Source: Tritrichomonas musculus (Eukaryota > Parabasalia > Tritrichomonadida > Tritrichomonadidae). Taken from it: a stretch of DNA of 64,000 bases. A model generated the notes under the pieces. The model did no database searches, was not told the DNA's origin, and saw only the letters and a list, made by a program, of their open reading frames with translations. The stretch is from the NCBI GenBank assembly GCA_039105265.1, contig JAPFFF010000059.1, forward strand, positions 558,001-622,000, in the 5' to 3' direction. Positions within the stretch are counted from its first letter, which is position 1. Every line of letters starts with the position of its first letter. Below, piece by piece: positions 1 through 9,592 of this stretch. A program made the translations under genes and the position numbers.

Positions 1-787
1 TATTTAAGGTTACATTTTGTTGATTCAAATAATTCGTTATTTGAATTGATCCACAAAAGATAGAATATTGTATTAGTGTTGGATTTTTATTTATTAAAAA
101 TAAATTGGTCTCATATATTGATGGTTCGATTGTTGAATTTGGTGAAATATTATTTTTTTCTTTATAAGTAATGAAATCAACAACCAAGTCTTTTTGAATA
201 AGATAGCAAAAGTAATGATCATTTTCACCAATATCCCTTTTTTTGTTAAATTCTTCAATTGAAGTTTGGTCTTTTAATTCTTGGATTTCATTTCTAATTG
301 AATTTTTTCTTCCTTCGTCCATAAATTGTTCAAACTCGGGGAAAAAATATTCAATATATTTTCCTTCAATGAATTTTGGATTATTAATAAAAATAGAATA
401 AATTTCTTCGGTTGGGATGATAACTTTTGAATTAAATAGAAATAGAAGTAATCGTTTGTTTTTTTGAAAAATATTGAAAATTTCAAAATTTGTGAAGTTA
501 TTTTGGATTTTGCCTTGTAAATTTATTTTTTTTAGTATCGACTCAATTATTGTGAAAAAATGCTTCGAGCGATGGCAATTGTTTGAGATTGATGCAATAA
601 GATATAAAAATGATTTTAATTCATATTTGTTTTCTAAAAAGTTCTGATCTTGTAGATAATTATTGAATGAAATAAGATTTTCATTAAGTTCATCTTGTTT
701 TTCCATTAATATGTGAAATTTTTCTTCAATATTTCTCAGTTTACTGAAATAAACCACAGGTATTTTTTCCATATCATTAGATGACAT
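1..787 (-). CDS. DUF3447/ankyrin-like family protein, N-terminal part (cut by window edge)
   Basis: A reading frame opens at an ATG at 787-785 and stays open for 262 codons to the left edge, so the C-terminus is outside the window. The protein matches, block by block, the N-terminal module of the genes at 3602 and 16237. It has FEIFNIF and LLLFLF blocks near residues 100-117, a GENDHYFCYLI block near 187-197, and the beginning of the ankyrin-like DUF3447 stretch (YSIFCGSIQI) near 247. The family is expanded in trichomonads; its function is unknown and the ankyrin-like part suggests protein binding. No signal peptide is seen, so it is probably cytoplasmic. Whether it continues into LRRs, as the 3602 gene does, cannot be seen. 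Confidence 0.8.
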   Translation of the reverse strand, partial: MSSNDMEKIPVVYFSKLRNIEEKFHILMEKQDELNENLISFNNYLQDQNFLENKYELKSFLYLIASISNNCHRSKHFFTIIESILKKINLQGKIQNNFTNFEIFNIFQKNKRLLLFLFNSKVIIPTEEIYSIFINNPKFIEGKYIEYFFPEFEQFMDEGRKNSIRNEIQELKDQTSIEEFNKKRDIGENDHYFCYLIQKDLVVDFITYKEKNNISPNSTIEPSIYETNLFLINKNPTLIQYSIFCGSIQITNYLNQQNVTLN

Positions 788-792
788 ATATT

Positions 793-800
793 AAAAATGA
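793..800 (-). promoter_or_regulatory. Candidate initiator (Inr) of the partial DUF3447 gene
   Basis: On the minus strand the bases TCATTTTT lie a few bases before the ATG at 787. They fit the start of the trichomonad initiator (TCA, then pyrimidine, T, A/T), which sets transcription starts with very short leaders. Assignment is by motif and distance only. Confidence 0.4.
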
Positions 801-983
801 ATTCATTAAAATATTATGTATGTTTTCACAATTTATGGAAAAAAGTTTGAAAATCTGCCCAATAATTTGAGTGGAAATTCATTAATATATGCTCAATAAT
901 TTGAGAGATTTTTTTTTTTTTTCCCCCCCCCCCAAAAAAACCTTTCAATTGATTATTTTTTTGAAAGGATTTGAAAGGGATTT

Positions 984-1351
984 TAAACTCTGTCCAAAAA
1001 TGTTCGACAATTGATTTTTGAGAGAGTATTCAAATTATCATTTTTTTTCTCATGCACCTATATGGTGATTCGAAGGTTTTTTCCAAAGCTCTTTTTTTTA
1101 GAGAGTAGCCCATGTCCCATAGAAAGTTGTAATTTCTCTTAAGGGAGTAGATATTTCTTTCAAAAACCAAGGTTCCTTATATAAGAATAGCTTACTGAAA
1201 GGATAATTAAAAAAATAAACTTCTGAAAAATTGAATACATTGCTTTGAGAGAAAAAAGAAATTTTCGACACTTTATCGTTTTTTTAGTCAATTTTCAGTG
1301 GAAAATGCGGTTTATGTGTACGTTAAGTCGAGCATTTTTGGACAGGGTTTA
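984..1351. mobile_element. Short non-autonomous TIR element (MITE-like)
   Basis: Two inverted copies of a 29-bp sequence face each other at 980-1008 and 1327-1355, with 27 of 29 positions matching; the core is CTGTCCAAAAATG. TA dinucleotides at 984-985 and 1350-1351 could be the target duplication, giving an element of about 364 bp. No ORF lies inside. It resembles a MITE of the Tc1/mariner type, but its parent element is not in the window. It fills most of the gap between the flanking minus-strand genes. Confidence 0.6.
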
Positions 1352-1538
1352 AAATATATCAGAAAAAATTGAAAGAATTTGAAATAAATAAATACAAAGA
1401 TGGCACTTTTGGGCTTATCTGAAAAAGTTAAATTGACCAATTGATAGATTTACTGAATAGAAAATTAAATTAATAATTGCTAATTAAATAAGAAAAATAT
1501 TCTTCTTTTAAATAAAATATTATATCAATTTTAGTTGC

Positions 1539-3566
1539 TTAGTGTTGATAGCGGACTGGCGTGTTTGGCGTGTTTGGTGGCGGATCTCCACCGATGAAAA
1601 CGGCACTCATACCATTACCGGCAACACAGAAAGTGGCACCGCCTGTGATCGTCGTCTCTGTTGGCGAATAAACGCAATCGCCGCTTGGGCCACACCTGAG
1701 GAGGAGCTCGCCATAACAGTTGCATCCACAGGCGAGGACTTTGCCTTCGCGCGTCTCGAAAAGTGAATGACAACATCCGGCGTAGGCTGCCCTGATTTTG
1801 TGGCCAGAAAGTGACGAAATCTCAGTGAACGAGGGAACTTCGCTTCTTCCTTGCTCAAAGCCGAGCTGGCCATAGTCGTTTGATCCGCGCCCAAAGGCCC
1901 GGCCTTCACTGCTGACTGCCAGGCAGTGACCGCACGAGCCAGACAGCCAGACGACTTTTTGGCCCGACAGTTCTGAAACCTCTGAAAAATTGAGGGCGCG
2001 GCTTCCTGATTCGACGCCTGACGCGAAGACCCGCCCGCTCCAGCTCAGCGCAAAAACTGATTTGTCGAGGCAGGCAACCATCGTCGCCTTCTCGCCGCCA
2101 GGAAGAGAAACAGCATCGATGCGTGACGATGGCGAATCTGTGACTGAGTAACGGTTGATGAAGATGACTTCACCGTCGGTGCAGATCGCAGCTGCATGAT
2201 AAAAACCGCCGAAAAGTGACACTGGTTCGTGGTTGCCGATGTCAAGAAAAACTGGGGTGCCCTCGTTTATTTCACCATCGCAGTAAGCGAGCTGCCTCCC
2301 GCTGCCACAACTTTTTGTGAACATGTAGAGAGTGCCGCAATCAGTGCAGACAGCAGAAACAGGCGCCAGCGGCCGCCCGCTGCTGTCATTCATCGAAAAT
2401 CCTGAAAACTGGCTGATGACTGCCTTCTCGAGCGAGCCGCTGATTCGGCCGTCTTCGTTGCAGCAAGCTCCGACCAGAGAGCCGGAACGAGTGACAGAAA
2501 CCGAGTGGCCGCCGTAGGCCGAGTAGGACAGAAGCGAAGACGGATCCAGCTGCAAATTCTGAGGATGGTGGATGGCTGCTTCACCATCTTCATTTTTAAT
2601 GGTCGGGTTTTCGCCAATCTGACAGTATTCATCATAACCGCCAAAGACGATATTTTTTGCGTATTGTTGAGTGTGACGATAGAAACCGTTTCCTTCTCTT
2701 TTGCTTGGTTTGGATGATTTCCGCGGCGACTCTTTCATGCTGAAGCAGAAGCACCTCTTGATTTTGTCCCAAAGTGGGGCTGTCATTTCATTCGGATCAA
2801 CTTTTTCAATGAATTCTCTCAATTTATTTTCACTCAAAAAGTCAAAATTGACCTCTTCATAGAAATAAATGTCACTCAAACCGTCATTCATTGAAGATTG
2901 GCACTTTTTATTTTCTTCTTTGCTCGTGAATTTGTCATTCAGGTCAAGAAGCCAGTCTTCGCTTTCAATCGTCAGTTTGGAGTTCGTCAAAATTGAATAA
3001 AAAACGGTCCTCGGAAGGTCAATTATTTGATCTATATCAATTGAATATAAATTTGAGGCAATGTCTTCAATAGTTTTACTCTGGTACCACGTTTCTGCTG
3101 AATCTGGATTCATTTCTTGAAATGAATCAAAATCGAGTTTGCCGATGATTTTCTTCTCAAATTTATCTATTTCATCATCATCAAAAAGCTCGTCTAGTTT
3201 TGTGAACATTTCTTTGTTTTTTAAAAGAATTGAGATGATCTGCAGCTGAAAACATTGTTCTTTGTCCAGATCTATCAAGCTACCTTTACTGATTGATTCA
3301 AAAAGAGAAAAGACTTCTTCGCTCATCTTTGAAAAATAGTTTATTTTTAAATGATTGGTAGAATTCGTGTTATGAAAATGAATAGAAGTAATTGTTGGAT
3401 ATGATTGATGAATTTGTGAAACATATGGCGAAATAAATTCTGCAAAAAGATTTTTCATTTGGATCTCGTGCTCTCCAAAAATAAATTTAAAGTAATCACT
3501 ATAACTTTGATTCTTGACTAGATTTCTTAATCCTGCCGATGATAAAATGAACGATTTTTTATTCAT
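1539..3566 (-). CDS. RCC1-repeat protein with N-terminal BTB-like region
   Basis: A 675-aa protein read from an ATG at 3566. Residues about 1-270 are AT-coded and resemble the divergent BTB-like N-terminal modules of trichomonad proteins. Residues about 300-665 hold RCC1 propeller repeats, seen as recurring Gly-rich blocks such as GSNDYGQLGF, SGSCGHCLAV and YAGCCHSLF. RCC1 propellers act as Ran exchange factors or as general protein-binding scaffolds; the BTB-like partner favours a scaffold, but this is inference. The coding DNA from 1539 to about 2740 is far richer in GC than the rest of the gene and than the window, which creates long antisense shadow ORFs. It is divergent from the DUF3447+LRR gene, with only 35 bp between start codons. 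Confidence 0.8.
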   Translation of the reverse strand: MNKKSFILSSAGLRNLVKNQSYSDYFKFIFGEHEIQMKNLFAEFISPYVSQIHQSYPTITSIHFHNTNSTNHLKINYFSKMSEEVFSLFESISKGSLIDLDKEQCFQLQIISILLKNKEMFTKLDELFDDDEIDKFEKKIIGKLDFDSFQEMNPDSAETWYQSKTIEDIASNLYSIDIDQIIDLPRTVFYSILTNSKLTIESEDWLLDLNDKFTSKEENKKCQSSMNDGLSDIYFYEEVNFDFLSENKLREFIEKVDPNEMTAPLWDKIKRCFCFSMKESPRKSSKPSKREGNGFYRHTQQYAKNIVFGGYDEYCQIGENPTIKNEDGEAAIHHPQNLQLDPSSLLSYSAYGGHSVSVTRSGSLVGACCNEDGRISGSLEKAVISQFSGFSMNDSSGRPLAPVSAVCTDCGTLYMFTKSCGSGRQLAYCDGEINEGTPVFLDIGNHEPVSLFGGFYHAAAICTDGEVIFINRYSVTDSPSSRIDAVSLPGGEKATMVACLDKSVFALSWSGRVFASGVESGSRALNFSEVSELSGQKVVWLSGSCGHCLAVSSEGRAFGRGSNDYGQLGFEQGRSEVPSFTEISSLSGHKIRAAYAGCCHSLFETREGKVLACGCNCYGELLLRCGPSGDCVYSPTETTITGGATFCVAGNGMSAVFIGGDPPPNTPNTPVRYQH

Positions 3567-3601
3567 ACTGTAAGGTTGGAAAAAAGAAAAACATTGAAAT
3601 A

Positions 3602-5899
3602 ATGGAAGAGAAACTTTTTGATAAAAAAATTAATCTTTTATTCTATCAAAAAGTGAATTTTCATAATAATAACATGTTTAGTGATGATCCATTATCAGAG
3701 AAAAAAATTCAAAAATATATTGAAGATAAAAAAGAGTTTTATGACTATCTTATGACTTTCATAGAAAATTCAGATGATAACGAAGAAGATTTCCAAAATT
3801 TAATAAAAATTATTAATACCCAACAGCAACAAGCAGATCAAGAAAGTTTTGAAAAGTTTCTCCAACTATTAGCAAGTCTTGCAAATAATCACCATCACGG
3901 AAATAACCTATACCAAAAAATTTTACGAATTATTAAAAAATATCGAGCACAAATCAAACAGACCTTTTCAAATATCGAAATATTCGACATTTTTAAAGAT
4001 AACAAATTATTTCTACTTTTTCTTTTTGAAAAAGAGATTATCACCATTGATGAAGAAGTTAAAAACGAACTTTTATTTAAAATTGAATTAAATGGAAACC
4101 GTTTTTGCCACTTTTTCTATCCCGAACTCAAAAAGTTTATTAACGATGAACGAATCAAAGAAATTGAATCCGAGCTTTTATCAATAGACTCAGGGATTTT
4201 TGATCATTTTGACGAAAAACGCCATGAAGGAGAGAATGATGCATTTATTTGCTCATTGATTCGAGAAGACTCAATCAAAGAATTTGTTCAGCATGTTAAC
4301 CAAGCACATATTTCACTTAACAGTGACATCAACAATTCACTTTTTGAAACAAACCGATTTTTGCTTGAGAACACACCAACACTAATTGAATACTCGGCCT
4401 TCTTCGGATCAATCAAGATTTTCAACTATTTGAAGCTGAACAATGTTGAACTTGAGCCGTCATTATGGCTTTATGCTATTCATTCAAGAAACGCAGAATT
4501 AATTCATCTGCTTGAATCATGCAATGTTAGCAAGCCAAACAATGAACTTGATGAATGCATTGCTGAATCTATTAAATGCCACCATAATGAAATAACTGAT
4601 TATTTTGAAAATGAAGATCCAAAAAAGAATGAAAAAGTTATATCAAGTATTTTGCATTATCAAAATTACCACAATTTTCCAACATGTTTTGAAGAAGGAA
4701 ATGATTTTTTTTATTTCTACAACTACAAATATCATACACTTGTAAATCTTTACATTGAAATGCATAAAGAATTCATTAAAATTGTGACAGATGGAGTCGC
4801 ATTATCAAATCGAGTACAATTTGCGGCTGACGAAAATATAATAGAAATTATTTATTGCTTACTGTTAAAAGAAGGAAGTATCAAGCATAATATTAATTTT
4901 AGAAAAATGACAAAAATTGCAATCCCAATGAATATTATTTCAATAGAAAAAAAAGCTTTTAATGAGTGTTCAAAATTGCAGCAAATAATAATTCCATCGA
5001 ATGTTGTTTATATTAATGATTATGCTTTTTATTCATGTAGATCATTACAACAAATAATGATTCCTTCTTCTGTTAAAATAATCGGATCATACGCATTTTA
5101 TGGATGCGAATCATTGAAGCAAGTCACATTTGGAACAAATTCTAATTTGCTCAAAGTTGGAAGAAACGCATTTGAAAATTGTTCGTCATTGTGCCAAATA
5201 CATCTGCCACCTTCAGTTAGTTCTATTGGACAACAGGCATTTAAGAGATGCATTTTACTGAAAGACGTGACTCTTCCATCTTCACTGATGGTAATCAGAG
5301 ACGACATTTTCGATATCTCTTCAATCCATGAAATAAAAGTTCCTTCTTCTGTGAAAAAAATTAATAAATATGCATTTAGAAAAATATCAACATTGAAAAA
5401 AGTGACATTTCAAAGTCCATCATTATTTGTACGTTTTCTATCATTCTTGTTTTATGAATGCACATCATTGACCGAAATTACAATTCCTCCGAGCGTAAAA
5501 TCAATCGGAAATAATACCTTCTTTCGTTGCAAAGCGATTGAAAGGATTGAAATTCCATCTTCTGTCATGAGTATTGGTCAGGAAGCTTTCTTTGAATGTG
5601 AATCACTTAAAGAAGTGATAATTCATTCAGCTTTAAAGCAAATCAATGCTTTGACATTTTTTCGTTGTCATTCATTGAAATATATCAATATTCCTAATTC
5701 TGTTTTGATAATATATCATGATGCTTTTAATCAATGCTTTTCACTTGAACAAATAAGCTTTCCTAAATCCTTAACCAAAATAGAGCATGATGCTTTTGCT
5801 TTTTGCCATTCACTGTCCAAAATATCTATTCCTAGCTCAATAAATTGCGATAATTTGGGATTAGATATGAATTCTAACATTGAAATAACGAAAATTTGA
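3602..5899 (+). CDS. DUF3447 module plus BspA-like LRR protein
   Basis: A 765-aa intact ORF. Residues 1-430 are the trichomonad N-terminal module: FSNIEIFDIF and FLLFLF blocks near 120-140, GENDAFICSLI near 210, and the ankyrin-like DUF3447 stretch (EYSAFFGSIKIF, LWLYAIHSRN) near 262-330. Residues about 434-750 hold about 14 LRR_5 repeats of roughly 23 residues, each with the pattern IPxSVxxIGxxAFxxCxSL. BspA-like LRRs are widespread in trichomonads and some are surface or adhesion proteins. This one lacks a signal peptide and a transmembrane segment, so it is probably cytoplasmic. The start may be the second ATG (residue 25, position 3674), since residues 1-24 are poorly conserved with the paralogues. 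It shares a 35-bp divergent gap with the RCC1 gene. Confidence 0.85.
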   Translation: MEEKLFDKKINLLFYQKVNFHNNNMFSDDPLSEKKIQKYIEDKKEFYDYLMTFIENSDDNEEDFQNLIKIINTQQQQADQESFEKFLQLLASLANNHHHGNNLYQKILRIIKKYRAQIKQTFSNIEIFDIFKDNKLFLLFLFEKEIITIDEEVKNELLFKIELNGNRFCHFFYPELKKFINDERIKEIESELLSIDSGIFDHFDEKRHEGENDAFICSLIREDSIKEFVQHVNQAHISLNSDINNSLFETNRFLLENTPTLIEYSAFFGSIKIFNYLKLNNVELEPSLWLYAIHSRNAELIHLLESCNVSKPNNELDECIAESIKCHHNEITDYFENEDPKKNEKVISSILHYQNYHNFPTCFEEGNDFFYFYNYKYHTLVNLYIEMHKEFIKIVTDGVALSNRVQFAADENIIEIIYCLLLKEGSIKHNINFRKMTKIAIPMNIISIEKKAFNECSKLQQIIIPSNVVYINDYAFYSCRSLQQIMIPSSVKIIGSYAFYGCESLKQVTFGTNSNLLKVGRNAFENCSSLCQIHLPPSVSSIGQQAFKRCILLKDVTLPSSLMVIRDDIFDISSIHEIKVPSSVKKINKYAFRKISTLKKVTFQSPSLFVRFLSFLFYECTSLTEITIPPSVKSIGNNTFFRCKAIERIEIPSSVMSIGQEAFFECESLKEVIIHSALKQINALTFFRCHSLKYINIPNSVLIIYHDAFNQCFSLEQISFPKSLTKIEHDAFAFCHSLSKISIPSSINCDNLGLDMNSNIEITKI

Positions 5900-6127
5900 A
5901 AATTCTTACATTTTCTTATCTTTAATTTAAATTCTTGAATATATAAAATGAAATAAGCAAAATTCATATATATAAACATTTTTTAAACGTGTAATTTCTT
6001 AAATTTTATCATCGAAAATGTAAATAATATAAATACTATTTTGTTGTTATAATATTATTTTTATTTATAAAGATATACTAAAGATATACTAAAGATATGA
6101 TATATTTATTTTTTATTATTTTTTTCT

Positions 6128-6569
6128 ATGAGTTCTATCAAAATGATTAAATTATTTTTTATCGTTTTCTAGAATATGAATAATATTACCCAATACGAAA
6201 CTCCAATAAATAATTTTAGGAGAATTACACAAAAAGATAACAGTGATGAATTTGATCTTATTGAAACTAATGGGGGTAGCATTTAATAACAAAAAATGTA
6301 CGTTACGATTTTCTAATGAAGGACCTGATAATATAAAATTTGGAATTGCATTTACTCAAAAAATCAATAATTACAAAGAAAGGGACTTCCCTCCAAATTT
6401 TCATTTCCCTGTTAATGATATTAATATATCAGATACAATGGATTCGCTCAAGTCTCCATTTATTTATCAAATGGCAAAAAATATTTCAATACCATATTGT
6501 GTTATTTTATCTCTTTTAGGAGCCATATACTTAATAATTATAATTGTTTTGGTATGTAATTATTATTGA
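6128..6569 (+). pseudogene. Decayed secreted/membrane protein with C-terminal TM segment
   Basis: From the ATG at 6128 the first codons read MSSIKMIKLFFIVF, like a signal peptide, and are followed at once by TAG. The same frame resumes through 6176-6283 (MNNITQYETPINNF) and ends at TAA 6284-6286. Another frame, open from about 6246 to 6569, supplies an ectodomain scrap and a C-terminal hydrophobic segment (ISIPYCVILSLLGAIYLI) with a few residues after it. The order signal peptide, short ectodomain, TM is that of a small type I membrane protein broken by one stop and one frameshift. Alternatively, 6246-6569 alone could be a small expressed gene. The family is not recognised. Confidence 0.45.
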
Positions 6570-6642
6570 ATTGAATAAATGCTCAGCATTTAAAAAGAAA
6601 TAGAATTACGAATCTAATTATTTTTAATATCTTTAATATATT

Positions 6643-6646
<4 letters not shown>

Positions 6647-6690
<44 letters not shown>
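6647..6690. repeat. Poly-A tract, 44 bp
   Basis: An uninterrupted run of A that ends exactly where the dispersed repeat at 6691 begins. Similar long A/T runs occur at 15917, 28407, 29753, 32494 and 34257. Confidence 0.9.
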
Positions 6691-6693
<3 letters not shown>

Positions 6694-6832
6694 GATTAGA
6701 CAAAAAAACCAATTCAATTTTTTCGTCAGTATTCAATTTTTTATTTTTGAGAAGGTTTTTTTGTCCATATAAAATTCGATTGGACAAAAACACTAGTTTT
6801 TCATTCAATTTGAAATTTTGAATTGGACAAAA
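6691..6832 (+). repeat. Dispersed repeat, copy 1 (left boundary of the gene-free region)
   Basis: Starts GGGGATTAGAC after the poly-A tract and carries three copies of a GGACAAAAA-type motif. Its first about 105 bases recur inverted at 15802-15914 with only a few mismatches, and its last about 55 bases recur inverted at 12036-12087. The family is unidentified. Confidence 0.75.
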
Positions 6833-8347
6833 AAACCTATGCACTTTAAAATGAAAATTTCTTTTTATCACTATAAATTATATGATTTTAAATTATACCG
6901 GCATATTTATAAAAAAGTAATTATTTTGTATTCACAATATTTTGTGATTTGGATGTGGCTCGAAAATGAATCAACAATATCATGACATTAAAATGTGAAA
7001 AACTAAATGAAAAATGTTTTGATGATATTATAACGAATATAATATCATATTTATCTATTTAAAAGTTATTTTTAAGATAAAGTTGAAATCGATTATTTCA
7101 ATCTCTCAGAAAATAAAATAAATAATAGTTTTTTTTCATATTTTTGAGATTTATACTGTGAATATGTTTACAATAACAATAAATACCAGAGTATGCATAA
7201 AAAATGATTAATAATTTGATTCAATTATTATATCAAAAAAACTTATAAGTCTGAAAGAATAATTGAAACCATTATTGAAATGATTTTAAAATGGTTAATG
7301 AAACCAATTTTTACTGAATGTATTGAATAATGTAAAAATTATAATCTTTTTCAAATTTTAATAATCAAAAGCAGATTTTATAAATTTTTTATTGTATAAA
7401 TACTATATGAAGATTTTTATATACTTATATATAGCAGATATTATATAAATATTTCATGATATTTAAAATTTAGTATTTGAGAGGTTTCATATTTTGAGAA
7501 AAAATAAAATATAATTATTGAAAATATTTCTGATATTTTGAATTAAAAATTTTGGTAAATAAAAAATATTAAAACTTTTATATCTTTTTTATTAATTTAA
7601 AAATAAATTTAATCAAAAAAATTAAAATTATATTTGTATTTTAGAAAAAAAATAACTTTATTATAATTAAATTATTAAAATCTAAAGCATGAATTTAGGA
7701 ATATCGTTAATCTCGCATTGCCAATGAAATTATTGTTCAAATTTTATTCAAAAAAGAATATATAAATTATGTGAATAAAATAATTGACTGATGCTTGCAT
7801 ACTAAACAAGGATATGATTATTTCTTTAAAAATAATATTTGAAACTTTGAAGAATTATTACGAAAAGTGAACTCAAGTGCAAAGAAGATAGGCCATAGTG
7901 AGAATTCTTCATTATTATCCTCATAAAAGTACTTCCAGCTCAATTTGTGTAGAATAAAATGTATTTTTCTTTGGGATTACTTATGAAATAGTTTAATTTT
8001 ACTGTTTTAAGTGTTTATTAAATCACATTTCTTTATTTGAAAACCGTTCTTAATGCATATCAACAATAATAAGTAATAAAAAAATCTCTCCGTAATGGTA
8101 ATAAAAATGTCTTTCAGTTGCAATTAAAATGGTTAAACTTTAATAGTCTAATCCGAAAAATTTCTTTTGAACCTCTTCATTCATTTTTTTACGATTTGTT
8201 TTTACATTCCTTTAATCATGATTTGTTAAATTTGGTAACATTAACCTAACCTGAAAAAGATGTAATATGATTTTAATAGCTGATATTATAGAAATTGGCT
8301 TTCTTTCCAAAAGTTATGTAATAGTTGAAATGTTCTATATTTTTATC

Positions 8348-9592
8348 TAGGGTTGCATAGGGTCAAAAAATTGAAGAAGTGGGCAGCCCACTGGGCAATT
8401 GAGCCTCAAAAATTATGATGATGTGATGTGATCAATTGTACAATGTAATGGCCACTTTTTAAGGACATCATTAAAGTGTGAACTTTTCGGTATTGAATAA
8501 AAGCATAAAATATATATCAATACTTCCAAATTATGAAAATGATGATATTTGTTCTGAATTTGATTGCTAGTTGTGGAATGTAGTTGCATTTGAATCTATT
8601 AATTCATCATTTTTATTATTATTTGAACTAAAAAAAATCGGTAATGTGCCCTTTGTTCATGGAATTCTTTTTATTTATTTTGTGAATTCTGTTAATTAAA
8701 ATGTCTTTTTTAAATATTATATCTTTTCTTAATTATTTTAAACAATATATTTATATATTATATTTTATAATGAGTATCTATTTTTAATATGTAATAATAT
8801 AATGATTAAATATACTTTAAACGAGAATATTCATAAATATTTATTTTTTTTTTTAATTTATTAAATTATTCAATAATAAAAATAAAATTATTTTAATTTA
8901 TTTAATATTTTATTTAAATTTTATATGATTTTTAAATATATTGATATTTATTTCACTTTATTATCCTAATTTTATGATTATTTTAATGAAATATCTTGCC
9001 AAAAATCCATTCCAAACTTTATTTTATTTATATACAAAAATATGTTTGAATTTTTTTATTTTATCAAACACAATAATCAATTAATATCATATATTAAAGA
9101 AAAGATAATGATTTAAAAAGAAAAATATTAAAAATAGCTTTTGAATTTATCATATAACTTCCCTTGGGCTAGCCCAGCCCCGATTAAAAAGGATTGAAAA
9201 TATGGGCTATCGTCGCTGCCCAGCCACTTTGCCCAGGGCAAATTTTTATTTTTTAACTGAAAAATTGAATGAAAACATAGAAAAGTATCCAGCCCAATAG
9301 AATTTATAAAAAACAAAAGAATTTATCTTTGAAAAAATTGAATATATAAACAAATAAATAAAAAAATAAAAACTCCAAAATATCTATTTTAATTTTAATT
9401 ATATTTTATTATTTTTATGCAAAACAACATATTTAAAATATACATATTTTTAAGAAAAGTTAAATATAATTAATAGGGTTGCAAAACAACATATTTAAAA
9501 TATTCAACAAATAATTTGCTTATACCCGTTGGGTTATCAAAATAACTTGGGTGGGCAGCTTTTTTGCCCAAACCGTGCCAAATGCAACCCTA
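8348..9592. mobile_element. Possible degenerate TIR element (TAGGGTTGCAT ends)
   Basis: An 11-bp sequence, TAGGGTTGCAT, at 8348-8358 recurs inverted at 9582-9592. Just inside each end lies a GC-rich block with GGGCAGC and GGGCAA words, far above the local GC level. A related GC-rich block sits at 9165-9240 and another TAGGGTTGCA copy at 9474. A 23-bp direct repeat (9419-9441 and 9481-9503) lies near the right end. It looks like an old non-autonomous element, possibly rearranged. No coding capacity is seen. Confidence 0.4.

Noticed and set aside
1542-2717. Several ORFs of 60-100 codons on both strands across the RCC1 repeats
   Set aside because: They are shadows caused by the GC-rich composition of the real minus-strand gene; none is protein-like and the RCC1 repeats explain the region.
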